DNA of 64,000 nucleotides, taken from NCBI GenBank assembly GCA_007922225.1, contig ML680098.1, positions 3,410,001 to 3,474,000 on the forward strand, read 5' to 3'. Shown here piece after piece: positions 23,745-36,100 of this stretch. The notes below the pieces were generated by a model. The model was not told the DNA's origin. It did no database searches and saw only the letters and a program-made list of their open reading frames with translations. The DNA comes from Emydura subglobosa. Taxonomy: Eukaryota > Chordata > Testudines > Chelidae. Made by a program: the position numbers and the translations under genes. The number at the start of each line of letters is the position of its first letter. The first letter of the stretch is position 1.

Positions 23745-25455
23745 TACTTGGGCAGCAAATGGGAGTTTTGCAAGGGACTTCTCCAAGTGAAGGAGGAGCA
23801 ACTATGTGGGCCTTGGGATGAGTGTTTGTCTGTCTGTTTGTTGTGTGCTTGCGTGCTGTGTTCTTGCTTCCTTGAAGTTTGTAGAGTGGTGTCTTTTGGG
23901 GGCTGTGTGCTGAGCCAAGCAGGCTAGGCTGAGGGTTGACTAATGAGGATCTAGGCTGCCATCCTTGGATCCCTAATCCCTTTAGGATTCCTTGAGAAGG
24001 GGGTGGGGATAAGTCAGGGAAATGAGAAGTTTTAAAAGCCACTTCCTAAGCGACCAGAGGAGCTAGTGAATAGGGGAGTTTTGTGAGGAAGTTTAAAAAG
24101 GGAGCAGGAGCGCCAGATAAACCCAACAAACATACTCTAAACTTAGGCCAGTAACTCCCTAACACCACCACAAAGAACAAACAAACAAAAAAGCCCTGCA
24201 AGAGTAAAAATAATGCAAGCAGAAGTCCAGCAGCAGTATAGGGGATATCCCATTTATTGCATTGAAAGCAGCCTGAATGATTACCTGCCCTGTGAGTAGG
24301 TGGTGTATGTGTACATTCAGTGCAAGCAACTTATGTCCCTCTGTGACCAATTATAGGTACTTGAGACCAGAGTGGCTGAACTGAAGGAATTAAGGGAAAC
24401 AGAGAGGTACATAGACAAGACTTTCAGGGACATAGCAGAGTAGTCCAACCCGCAGTCTAACAGCCTCTGTGCTTTTAAGAAGGATGAAAGTCTTGAGGAA
24501 GGAGAACGTCAAACTGGAGTGGACGGAAAAAATCCCATGCTTGGAATCCTCCTTCCAGATGATGTAATGGTATCTTCTCACACTGTGGAAACCTCTTAGG
24601 GGAAGGGGAGCCCAGTTATTAGGACGAGACAGGTAATAGAAATAGGGGAATCGAGAATCAGAAATATAGATAGTTGGGTTTGTGATGACTGGGAAAACCA
24701 CATGCCTGCCAGGTGCAAAGGTTGAAAATCTCTCAAGACATCTAGATAGACCCATCTGTAGTACTGGGGAGGAGACAATGGCCATAGTGCATGTAGGTAC
24801 CAGTGACATAGGGAAAGGTTGGAGAGAAGTCCTGGAGGCCAAATTTAGGCTGTTAGGTAAGGGATTAAAGTCCAGGACCTTCATAGTAGCATTCTTTGAA
24901 ATGCTTCCAGTTCCACATGCAGGTCCAATTAGACAGGCATATCAGAAAGGTCTAAATGCATGGATGATATGATGGTGTAGGGAAGAGGCTTTTAGGTTTA
25001 TTAGGACCTGGGGAACCTTTTGGGAAAGGAGGAGCCTATACAGGAAGGATGGGCTCCATCTAAACCAAAATGGAAACAGATTACTGGCATGTAAATTTAA
25101 AAACATTGTAGAGGAGTTATTAAACTAAGGGCTAGGGGAAAGCTGACGGGTGCAGAGAAGCACATGGTGTGGATAAAGACATCCCTTAGGAGAAGATTTA
25201 TTAAAGGGAATACTCTATATCCTAGTAAAGAGGAGAGGATATAAACTGATAAAGTACCGGTAGGAACTGAAGAGAAAGAGTCAAATGAAAAGGAGTCCCA
25301 TTCAACTTCATCACTTGAAGGCAGACAACTAAATATTGACAAATTTCATAAGAGCTTATACACAAATGCTAGAACTCTAAATACTAAGATGGTTGAACTT
25401 GAGTGCTTGGTATTAAATGAGGATATTGATATAATAGACATCACAGAAATTCCCC
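23745..25455 (+). mobile_element. CR1 LINE 5' half: 5' region, ORF1 relic and start of ORF2
   Basis: A sense-strand CR1 that keeps its 5' part, unusual because most CR1 copies are 5'-truncated. 24280-24480 corresponds to the N-terminal ORF1 region ('CCTGCCCTGTGAGTAGGTGG', '...CAGAGAGGTACATAGACAAG'). The frame at 24682-24972 has 'CLPGAKVENLSRHLD', 'AIVHVGTSDIGKGWREVLE' and 'FEMLPVPHAGP', matching the esterase-like (SGNH-fold) C-terminal part of CR1 ORF1. Near 25345-25445 a frame reads 'YTNARTLNTKMVELECLVLN', the start of ORF2 (endonuclease), and ends with 'IDITEI'. Stops interrupt all frames. The copy stops at about 25455, where an antisense CR1 segment begins. Confidence 0.85.
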
Positions 25456-26125
25456 TTACCAACTCCCCCTAGCTTTATGTCACCTGCAAATTTGATCAGG
25501 AACCTACATCCAGGTCATTAATAAAGAAGTTAAATAACACCGGTCCCAAAACAGATCCCTGTAGAACCCCACTTGAGACTTTCTTCCAATCTGACATCAT
25601 TCCATTAATAGCTTTGTTTCATAGAATCATAGAAGATTAGGGTTGGAAGGGACCTCAGGAAGTCATCTAGTCCAACTCCCTGCTCAAAGCAGGACCAACC
25701 CCTGTTTGCAGTTGTTTAATCAATTATATATCCACTTAATGGTAGCTCCTCCAAGCCCATATTTCTCCAACTTACTTATGAGAATGTTTTGTGGGATTGT
25801 CTCAAAAGTCTTGCTAAAGTCCAGGTATATTATGTCTACTGCCTTTCCCCTATCCACCAAACCAGTTATCCTGTCAAAGGAGGAAATCAAGCTGGTATGG
25901 CATGATTTTTTTCTTAGTAAATCCGTGCTGGCTACTAACGATCACCCCTTTATCCTCCAGGTATTCATAAATTGAATGTTTTATACATTGCTCTAGTAGC
26001 TTCCCAAGTATCAAGGTCAGGATGACTGGTCTATAGTTCCCTGACTCCTCCTTTTCCCCCTTTTTTAAAGATGGGCACTACATTGCCCCTTCTCCAGTCT
26101 TCCAGGATCTCTCCTGTCATCCATG
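25456..26125 (-). mobile_element. CR1 LINE RT segment, antisense, of another subfamily
   Basis: The minus strand of this segment corresponds to the central RT part of CR1 ORF2. The plus strand shows the known antisense phrases 'CATTAATAAAGAAGTTAAAT', 'CTTGCTAAAGTCCAGGTATA', 'CATGATTTTTTTCTTAGTAA' and 'AAAGATGGGCACTACATTGC'. Neither a 3' UTR nor a 5' end is present. It is interrupted by a nested CR1 3' end at 25620-25702. Confidence 0.8.
25620..25702 (-). mobile_element. CR1 LINE 3' end nested in another CR1
   Basis: The 83 bp open with CATAGAATCATAGAAGATTA and continue 'GGGTTGGAAGGGACCTCAGG', 'AAGTCATCTAGTCCAACTCC' and 'AAAGCAGGACCAACCCC', the classical CR1 3' end on the minus strand with its ATTCTATG tail. 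The pentamer TGTTT flanks it on both sides (25615-25619, 25703-25707), and the host CR1 reads on without a gap when it is removed. Confidence 0.85.
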
Positions 26126-29100
26126 TCATCCACAGTTATTCTTAGTTACACTTCATTATAACTTTATTTATTTAGCACCATTCTGAGGAAATGGAAAATG
26201 AAAAATGGAAACCATCTACAGCCATTACAGTACAACTTCACTAACCCAGAAACCTTAATTCTCACACTAAAACTCCTGTGGGTTTCCCTGCTTCTTGGCA
26301 AAGATATAATGGTAGATTAGTGTTTTGAGGCCTTATTACTATCGTTTCTTTACATATGCAAAATAAAGAATCCTTACTGGTATATTGCAATTAGTGTAAT
26401 AAATAATGAAAAAGTCAGTTATACTTGTCAAAGGGGTAAGTGTGCCTGATTCTAATCTTGCCTATACCTGTTATACAACAGTGTAACGGCATTGTCTTTT
26501 GTGGAGTTTCTTTTAGTCTGAGTAGAGTAAAGCCCAAATGAACAGAGGTTATTTTGTAAATTCATTGCCCGTATTTTGTCCCCCAGGCTTCCTTTTCCAA
26601 TAATAGTTGTTGACTTTCTTGTTAATTGTAAAATTTAGTCACACAAATAGCAGGCCTCCAAGTCCATATGTATGAAAGAGAATCTGCTATATTTGAAATT
26701 CAATTACTGGGGTCTGTGATTGAGGTCTCCAAGCAGCCGTGTGTGACTTTAGGGAAGTCGAATTTGTCTTTTTTTCACTCGTCTAGTAAATGGGTACCTG
26801 ATGTCAACCGCACAGGGATTGTCTGTGAGGGTTAATTAATCAGATGTATTAAGTGCTTTGGGAGGACTGGATGAGAGCCAAAGTACATGAAAGTGCATTT
26901 TTATCATCCTCAGCATTTTGGCTGGCTTTACTCTTTAATTTGGAAGCAGAATATTTATTTTAGATACTTTTATACAATATGCATGGAACATGTGTAATGG
27001 GGCAGGAAAGAGGCAGTACGTTCTAATAGCATTTAATCCCATTTTGTAAAATGATGAATGGTCACTGAATTCTGCTTTCAATGACTGGAATTCTTCCCCT
27101 CTACAGAAATCCCACACCATTACTTTTCCCCAGCCGTACATGGTGCTACATGAAACAAACTATATATAAAGAAGCCCAACCCTAAACACACAAGCCTCGC
27201 AACTGGCCAAGTAATATGATTTTTACCACTTCTTAATAAAAGAGACAACTATTTATCTAGTGCATTATGCTGAAACCATTGCTCTCTTCTCTTTAATTTA
27301 CTACAGAGCAAATGGAGTTGAGTTAAGCAGCCTGCCTTTTGATGTGTAATGCATTGAGCTTTTTTTTGTCAGTTTTGCTGCCATTTGCTTCGATGAAATA
27401 GAGTCCCATATAATTTCCTAGCCTCAGCACACTGCCAGTGCCTGTTTTATTTGGCAATAAATTAATACAATTCATTACCAAAAGGTAGATAAATGAATAG
27501 AACTGCCAGCTATGAATAAGGGAGATGACTCTATTTCTTTCAAACATATTTTACATGATATTCCGATAGTTACTGCCTGGTCTTTATCATCTAACTTCAC
27601 GTCAAAACAAGTGCCTTTGGGCCAAGGTCATAGTTTACTTAGAGAATCACTTTCATTGCTCCCATTCTCAGCACACAAAATACTACAATCTAGCGCACTT
27701 TGTTAGTACCTAGCTTCAGTCCTCTGCATCGGTGAGCCCATATTTTAATCTTAGCACGTAATGCCAGGGAGCCCAAATCCCTGTACCTGTCCAGCCCCTG
27801 TGCACCACTCCAGTGATGTAAAGGAACCAGAAATTAGGTGAATTTGGCCAGTTGGGAATTCCCCTGTAATAAGAGGAATCCCCAGGTGGTGCAGAGCTTC
27901 TAATAGTGGCTTTTGCCATCCCTCCCTGTAGTCTGAGTATAGTGTATGGTTGGGGTAAGTGGACATGTGGCTATGGACTGCTCAGTGTAAGACAGACCTA
28001 TAAGGCTGCTATAATCTATGCCAGGGCCCAAACTTACAAACAATTAGATCCGGAATCTGGGGCCCGTACAGGTATAAGAGTCACTTTCTCTCCATCCACC
28101 ACCACCACCTCAGGTCTTGCTTGACCAGACTCAAGAAGCAGGTTCAATATTTCTAGGGAATTTTTTTCCCATATAGAGAACTTCACCCTGTACTCCCAGT
28201 ATTGTAGGGGACACATGCTTCCCTTGGCTATTTATTGTTCTGGGATGCTTGTATGTGTAATTGTGTAGTGTCCCTATCACATAACTAGTATCAAACTTGA
28301 CATGCACCGGCAATGAGAAGCATCAGCTTGGTGACGTAGGATTTTTTTATAATGGATCAGACTTTAACATCTGAAAAAAACAAGTTCCACAGCCATACAT
28401 TGCAGACTAATTTGGCTTGATCTAAAGTTTTGTAACAGAAGTAACTGTACAGAGCTTAATTCTCTTCTCAGTTTATCAGCTGTAATTTTCCATTGACTTC
28501 AGTGGGAGCTATGCCTGTGCATCTAAGAGCAGAATAGGTCTCATTATCATTGAGGCAACATTTTCAAATCCAGTATAAAGCAAATTACTACAGGAACGTA
28601 GAACAACTCTTACTTTCATGGCTGTAGTCAAGGGGCAAGGGACTGCAGCATTGGTTCCTGAGTCAGGAAATTCAAGGCCCAGTGTAGCTTGATTGGCACA
28701 AAGTTTTTCTGTGCAACTGTGGGAGAGGCCCTGAAGCAGGCATCGCCAAATAAGGTCACGTACATGCTTCATTCTAGGCCAAAAATGCAAATTATTTGAA
28801 TGAAGTTGAAACCTTGAACATACCCACAATGTATAGTCCTCAGAGGATTCTATGCCTACAGTTACCCCTTAATTAAATATGCAACCAGACCTACCTGTAG
28901 ATACCTGCTTGCTTCCCATAGGCTCTGGGTACAGATCATTATGAAAGTCAGCATTATAGTAGTTTTTAACACTTGCCAAGTTCAAAAGGTCCCTTCTTAA
29001 ATGGTGACAAATAGTAAGCTGCAGATACAGTACTAAATGAAACACAGAAATAAAAGTTATGAATCTTTTGTTCTTCTATCAGATTTTATATGTGTTGAAT

Positions 29101-29757
29101 CTTTCCTTCTTTTAATGTATCCTGTCAAAGACAATTTTTTTTTAATTGCCATCTAACTAATCTATCTTTAAATGTTTTTTATTCCACACTTTTTTTTTTT
29201 TTTTTGGATCTACTTGTTTCATTGTTTATCTTTAATCTTTAAAGAAAGTACGGTATTGTCAGTTGTACAGAGAATATAATACTAAGAAATGTGCATTGAG
29301 AGAAGAATGTGTTTTAGATTTTGTTTCCTGGAAAGGTCAACAGTACCGTTAGACTTTACAGCTTTTATAATTATCTTGTTCCTAGTTATATATAGCTATC
29401 CTGGGTTGGAGATACACAAAAACTACTTCTATTTGCCAAGAATTTACTTTATTGGAAAGACTCATTTTGACTAAAAATACATTTAAAATGACAAGTGTCA
29501 CTTTAAAATTAATGTGCTATATAGCTGGTAGTAAATATTACCTATGACTCAAGGCTTTTTGAGACTCTTCCATACAATTAGAATAAAATCAACTGAATAA
29601 TATAACATTCTGAATGCTAAGATACTTTTAAAGCTTCATTCTTGAGTTAAAATAATTGCATGGAGTGCAATAGGAGCTCAAATACTGCAATGTTACAGTA
29701 AGTTGAGATGTCTTGGGCCATCACTATAGAATGCTGTAATACTTCTGTGTAAGCAAT
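26126..29757. other. Intronic DNA, mostly unassigned
   Basis: Apart from the MIR remnant and a 16-base T run at 29190-29205, nothing is recognised. 27700-28140 is somewhat GC-richer with several overlapping short frames on both strands; none shows a domain or splice signals. The phrase CATTGACTTCAGTGGGAGCT at 28491-28510 belongs to a recurrent motif. Confidence 0.45.
26735..26890 (+). mobile_element. MIR/CORE-type SINE remnant
   Basis: 'GTGTGACTTTAGGGAAGTCG', 'AGTAAATGGGTACCTGATGT', 'GTGAGGGTTAATTAATCAGA' and 'TTAAGTGCTTTGGGAGGACT' follow the MIR core and 3' part (TGTGACCTTGGGCAAG, ATCTGTAAAATGGG, GTGAGGATTAA, GTAAAGCGCTTTGAG). The tRNA-like head is lost or too diverged. Confidence 0.6.
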
Positions 29758-30069
29758 ATTGCCACCCCAAATGTCCAAAAATCATACGTCAGACTCTAAA
29801 AATCATGGGATTGGCTTAAAAACAATGAAATTTAAAATAAATACATTTTGGAGTCTTTTTATTTACCTTGTGGCTTTAGAGTTTTAACACTGATCGTGTT
29901 TTCCAGTTTTTCTCTGTAATCATGATGGCTTGAAACTCACTCTTTTAAAAAAAATTGAAAACTGAGTGTCTCACATAATCATGTCTCCAGAAGCTGAGGC
30001 TTTAAAAAAAAACAAACAACCCACAAGTTATTGCAAGACTTGTGATAAAAATTACAAGGGTTTGCAACA
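29758..30069. repeat. 0.3 kb interspersed repeat, copy 1 (TIR-like ends)
   Basis: It begins ATTGCCACCCCAAA and ends GGGTTTGCAAC, roughly inverted. Inside are 'AAAATCATGGGATTGGC', 'ACATTTTGGAGTC', 'CTGTAATCATGATGGCTTGA', 'TGAAAACTGAGTGTCTCACA' and 'AGACTTGTGATAAAAATTAC'. The same order recurs at 32783-33102, so it is an interspersed element, probably a non-autonomous DNA transposon of a family I recall in turtles. Confidence 0.65.
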
Positions 30070-32782
30070 CCATAACAGAGCAATGCAAATTTCAAGGGAG
30101 ACAGAAAAAGCCATGCTGGATGCCCTTTCCCCTTTTTTAAAATGAAAGTTGAGTAATATATTTAAACTGAACATTATTATGCTGCTGTTGGCAAAAACAA
30201 ATATCCAACTCCTAGGTATTTATGATGGAAGAAGCTGTTTTTGCAAATTCACCCAATGGCTTGATGAGGAATTAGCTCAGGTACTACTAATCTGCACTTA
30301 ATCCTCTCTCAAGCAGGGATGTAAATGTAAAAACTCCGAGATACGTCTTCATGGATAATTAATGACTATCTCAAAAACAATAGCTTGTGAATGTTCATCT
30401 GACTTTTACAAGTGCTAGAAGAACCTCTTCAGGAGACTGTAGACCTTGACATGAAGAAGTCGCTTGCCCAAACTAAGATCGTTTGACATTATATAATCTA
30501 AAATAGGCTTTGAGCCTTGATTACATAGAACCTTTATGGTTGTAGCAGATCTTCACAAATACAAGATTTTAATAAAATAATAAATGAAAAAACAGGTAAA
30601 TATTTAATCATACCGTTCCTCTCCTTTTTAGATGGACACTGAAGTAGCTTAAGCCCAAATTTCATAATGAAGTTTTAAAGTGTTTCAAATCTAATAGGAA
30701 TTAAAATATTTACATAATATAAAATAAATGAAAAGATTGCTCTCTACTCCCTCAATTTCGAAATGTGAGCATTCCTTGGGGACTCAGACAGCAGTGTTGT
30801 CCTAATGCAAGAAAACCAAGAAGTAAAATACAGAAATAAAAAACATAGTAGTAATGAAATGAACTATAAACTTACCAGTACCATAAAAAACTGGAATACT
30901 GTTTAATTTAGGTTTTACAATACAGGGTTAGTGAATTGCAAAAATTAAACAAACTGCATTAAAGCTGACATGTAAACTAGATTTTTAATTTTCTTTCAGT
31001 TTTAGCAGTCAAAGAGGTTGAACATTTTAGGTATATTTTTTAAAATTGGCATAAATTTTCAAAACTGATTAGTGAATTTGTGACCTTCATTTTGGAGTAT
31101 CCAAGTTCAGACATCCTACAGTGTGTCTTTTCAACCAAAAAGGTGTTTTTCAGAGGGCAGGAGCGCAGCACTTTCTGAACATCAGGTTTCTTGAAAGTGT
31201 GGCTCTTTGCTTACCCAAAATCATTATCCACTTTTGAAAATGTAGGCTGCTATATTTGTCACAGGAGTGTTGCTTTAAGACAGACAAGAAATGGGAAATC
31301 CATATCTGGGGTTGCCTCTGTGAACCACATCCAGGTTTATCCAGACATCCTTGGTCTAAAAGCTGAACTGGAAATCTCTCAAGTACAGGCTTTCTCACAA
31401 GATTTGCAATTCTTCTTAGTACAAGCCAGGACAAAAAAAAATCCAAAAACAATTTCTCTTGCAGTATTCCAGCATTTCCAGTGTCAGACAAACCGAAGAA
31501 GAGTAAAGACACGGGGAAATATTTTTTTAAAAAGGCCAAAGAGTTACCAAACTGTTTAGAAACTGAAAAATGGTTGTGATTCAGGTTCAATTTGAGGTTT
31601 GGACAAAGTTTTATCTCAGTCAAAACCAGGCCTCAGATTGGGTCAGTTTGCATATGATACTGTTTTGAGACAGCTATCACATTCTCCAGATGCGTAACTT
31701 TCATTTAAAACAAAAGGTAAACTCTCCAGCCATTACAGCTGTGAAGAAACAATTCAAAACTTCAACTGAGCATATATGGGTGTACTGGTGTTGTGAGTTT
31801 ACAGATAGTCTAACAACACCTCTGAGAGCTGTAAACTTCCTCATTCGTCTCAATAGGGCATTAGCTCAGGTTAAGGATTATTTGGCAGTAGGGAATAGGC
31901 TAGATTTCTTAGCATGTCTGAAAGTGAACAGTTAACATTTGCCTTTTAAAGGTGTAGGATTGTTAAAGAAAGTGTTGTTTCTGGAGTTGATAGCTGGGCT
32001 TCATTGAAACATATTTTCAGTCTTAAACTTCTTTCGTTTGGAAATCTAGTCATATTGTTATCCTATTTCACTCCTGCTCTATCTATTGGTAAAACATTCT
32101 TTCATAAGTAAGTGATCAGTACTTTAAAACTGTCATTTTATTTTAAGTATATTCTTTACCCTTTCCAGATCATTTTCTTAATTTGTCTCCTGGATTAATT
32201 CAAACCCAGATTCTGCTAGCAAGACAAGGTGGCAGACTTTTCTCAGAGCAGTTTCTTAGGGTAGCAGTTTAGGACAGTAATTGTTTTGAGATGGTTTGCC
32301 AAGTGTAGATTAGAATGATGATTGTAACTAATATACAGTACTATTTTAGGCATGTGATCCACATTTTATTTCCAGCTTTGTGCAGCAAGAATTCAGTTTG
32401 ACTCAACTCTTTATAACAGTGTCTAATGAGAGATTTTCTGCTCTTTTTAGGTTACATTAAGCATGAAACATAGATGTTTTCTGTGGCAATGTTATTTACA
32501 GTTCAGGGTAAGATTTTAGTTAGAATTTCTTTTTTAGCTAAGAACTGTGTGGTAAGATTGCAAGAGCAAATCACATTAGGACAGCTCTTGGTAACCTCTA
32601 AATGCCATTTACTAGACATTTAAGAGCTGTATAAATTTGCCACCTTTGATCTAAAATCTCTGGGTCATTTTGTTGTTGTTTATTGCAGATGACTCTACTC
32701 AAGTGGAAGGATTTGAATTGCATTGCTTATGGTGGGGGTCTACACAGCCTATAATAATTTGAATGGACATAACCTAAAGTGG
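30070..32782. other. Intronic DNA, little recognised
   Basis: AT-rich. 31180-31250 carries a trace of the repeat at 3271-3424 ('ATCAGGTTTCTTGAAAGTGT', 'CACTTTTGAAAATGTAGGC'). The 157-codon minus frame at 31150-31623 overlaps a plus frame at 31191-31559; neither has a recognisable domain, so I treat both as chance. Confidence 0.45.
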
Positions 32783-33102
32783 TGTTGCTACCCCAAAGTG
32801 TTTAAAAAAATCATGAATAGGGCCCTCCCAAAACCATGAGTGACTTAAAAATTGCCGGATATTTTACAAAATAATACATTTGGGGTTCATTTTCTTTTCC
32901 TTCTGGTTATTGAGTCTTTAGGATGCACTCAAGTTATAGTTTCAAAGGTTTCTTCACAACTCTGAAGGCTAGAAATCCACTTTTTCACAAAATAAATGAA
33001 AGCTGAGAGTCTCTTGCAATCACTTGACTCCAGGAGCTTGGGTGTTGGGTAAAACACCAGATATGGTGAGACTCATGATAAAATCAAAAGAGTTAGCAAC
33101 AC
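32783..33102. repeat. 0.3 kb interspersed repeat, copy 2 (TIR-like ends)
   Basis: Same orientation and layout as the copy at 29758-30069: it begins TGTTGCTACCCCAAA and ends AGTTAGCAACA, with 'AAAACCATGAGTGACTT', 'ACATTTGGGGTTCATTTTC', 'GAAAGCTGAGAGTCTCTTGC', 'TGACTCCAGGAGCTTGGGTG' and 'GAGACTCATGATAAAATCAA'. The ends pair as GTTGCTA(A)CC. The two copies differ enough to be independent old insertions rather than a recent duplication. Confidence 0.65.
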
Positions 33103-36100
33103 TGCTGGGACACAGGAAGGATCTTGTGCCCTGTGATTAGAAGCAGGTTAGAAAAGAGAGATTCAAAAAGTGAATTCCTGGACCTTTTACATCAACTGGA
33201 GTTTTTCCATTCACGTCAGCTGAGCCAGGATTTCACACACAATCTGTTCCTAAGTAGTAAAATGATGACTGTCTCTCTTGATCACTATATATCTTTCTAA
33301 TAGTGAATTTGTTCTGACTGTAAAAGCCTGATAAAAGGCATATTATTCTAAATTACTGTACATGCTGGCTTCTGGTTTCAGGAAATAAAAGGCAGCTGTG
33401 CTTAAATTATGTTGAACTGCACAAAGGGATCTATCCTGAGGAAACATGCAGTATTTAGAAAGTGGTGCAATTTAAACAGCTGCCCTCTATGCTGAGTGCT
33501 TTCTTGTTCCCAATCCAACAACATACTGGAGTAAAGGTAATACAGGTCACTCAGCGGCTGAACTGCAGCTTGCAGCTTTCTGTGTTAGTGGCCGGAAGCT
33601 TATCTCAGGGATTCCTTTATTAGTGTGACCTCTGTGTGTCATGCATTCTAGGAGAGGATTTGCCCATGCACAAAAGCTGATCCTCCTGACACATTCCAAG
33701 TCTTAGTGCTGTCATACTGCACTAGTTATGGCTAAAGAAAAGTTGCTGCTTAAAAAATCATAATAGACAACCAGAAAGCCACATACATATATGTGCAGAT
33801 ACGGGTGGCTACTTGATTGTTTAAGTTTTTTAAGGTAATTACTTGGATCCATAATACTTTGGGACATTCTATTTGATCCCATAAGCTATCTGGAGCTGAA
33901 CTCAGCTGGTGCTTAGACAAGAGACGTCCAAGGAACACCTATGTGTTGCTGGCAATAGTGTTGATTATTCAGCAGGTACTTTTCTCTTTGAGTCATCAGT
34001 TATTGAATGCTTCAGTGTAATTTTACAGGGCTCTTTGCTTCAGGAATGTTTTATTCAAGAGGCACCCATGTTGGATTCTGTTTTTGTACAGTATTTGAGT
34101 TATACACCTGTGGAAAACATTGTTACCGGTACAGAAAGATCTTGCAAATAATAATATAATGGATCATTGCTTTAAGCGACATGAATGGCTTACACAATGG
34201 TAGGATCACCAATACAACAATGAGGACCTGACATGGCTGCCTCCTGAACAAAACACTCCAGGAGCAAAACAGTGGCTTTCTGACACTCTCCATACTGCTA
34301 TAAATGGCAGGTCAGCACAGTAGCTTTACTCCAGTTTGCTAGATTTGGAACATGTAAGCACTGTGCTTAATGATACTTACCATTAAAGGAATCTGTGCTG
34401 GTTTTTGGATTTGTCATAAAACAAAGGTCCTAATTACCTGAAATCATTTAAAAATAGAACACCTTTTATAAACATGTAAGGGTATTAACCCTTGTTTCAT
34501 CCCCAAATTCCAAATCAGGTAAGTAAATTCTTCTATTGTTTCAGTAAGTGATGGTATTTTTCTTCACTTCCTACACTAAATCCCTGAGCTATATTAAACA
34601 AGCTGTTGTTCCCCAAAGAAGTGGCAGTGTTTCAGTGGTGGGTGAAATGATCTTTGTATATGTTTTCCTTACTGCTGAAGCTTGAGATCTTTCTTTATAA
34701 CGTGATTTGGGAGGGTTGGATAAGGTATAGGGTAAAAGCATAGCATTGTTATAATTATTTTTTTGTATTTAGGTAAAACTTTCTCTTGCATAATAACTAT
34801 GGAGACAATTCCAAGTCGGTCACTGAGTATATATTTAGCTTCTGTATCATACCATATGTATGTAGTCACAACAAAAGCCTCTCTTTATTCAATTGTCTTC
34901 CAGGAAATCTTTAGACCCTGTGTCAGATCACATTATATTCATATGCTGCAGTTCTGCTTCAGTGTTGGTAATAAAGCCAACTTTTACAGATTGTCTTTCT
35001 CACTGGGGTGAAAATTAAAAACAAACCAACAAAAAAACCTAATGTGGTCAGCAAGTCACAGGAAAAAATAATAGGTAAACAGGCAGTGCTGCTCATATTG
35101 GGTGAAATACAAGGCAGAGGGCTAGCACAACACATCAGAGTAGGACTGAAGAAGTGCATCAGCCTGATGGTGGCCCTTTGCTCAAGGATGAATTTTTGCC
35201 CATTATGTGGAATGTTGTTTGAAGATCCAGTCCTGGAGATCTCCTTCGCATCCCAACCCTGTCCCCTATAACAGGGTTGCAATGGAGTCTGCACTTTCTG
35301 TGTAACTGAATTCATTATTACTTGAACTTCTCGCGATGTCTCTGCACCTACTGCCCCCAAGAAATATTTGAATTTGATGCTGTTTTTCCCCAGATAAAAG
35401 CCTAAAAGTACACAAATGGAGTGGGTGACAACTTATTTGAAGACTGTTCTTTCTACATGGTGTGCAAAGTTCCCAGATGGGAGTAAACTGTTGGTGATGA
35501 GTTGGTGTTTCTTCACTTTCGACACAAATCGTAGAGATGTCAACATTTCTAAGCCACGCTATAAAATTGCACGTGGTTTCTGCAGCAATGTAAATTCATA
35601 CATGTCACTTAAAAAGCAATGAAAATCACTGCTTCCTGAAATGCCAAACTGAGGCCCATACTCAAGCAAACTCACACTGAAGTCTAATGGAGTTTTAGTG
35701 GAGGTGAATGTTGTAAAGATCTCAAGATAGGGCCTTTAACATAAAATCCATTCTGCTTTCTTGTATTTCCCTGAAGTAAGTCTGCTGGGGTGGGGTGTGT
35801 GTGTGACAGGTGATAGTCATATTACAGGGCTTCCGTATGTAAGGAGAAGCCTGTGGCTCATTTAGTCAGGTAGAGAGTGGATATCTCCATGAAGTGGGAG
35901 TCTGCTAGGGGTGAGTCTCAGTGAAGGAGGGCTGGTTTAGAGCTTTACATAAGAGCTGGAAAACTAGCTAGGAAAAAGGTGGAGGAAGTCCCTCTGCTGG
36001 CCCTGCACTATCAGGGCAAATGAACTGTTTGAACCTGGGATGTTGTAGTGACTACAAAGGCCTGGAGGGAAGGATCTAAGGATAGCAAAGCCTGGTAGGA

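Noticed and set aside
24390..24884. 164-codon minus-strand frame
   Set aside because: It is antisense to the CR1 ORF1 relic, which explains the sequence on the other strand.
31150..31623. 157-codon minus-strand open frame, overlapped by a 122-codon plus frame
   Set aside because: No recognisable domain, no start context, no splice signals, and mirror-image frames on both strands; part of it overlaps a known repeat trace. Judged chance.
35008..35271. Frame with a 'FCPLCG' pair of cysteines suggesting a zinc ribbon or a retrocopy
   Set aside because: A single CxxC is too little; the second CxxC, family spacing and the downstream residues of POLR1H/POLR3K-type proteins are not found.
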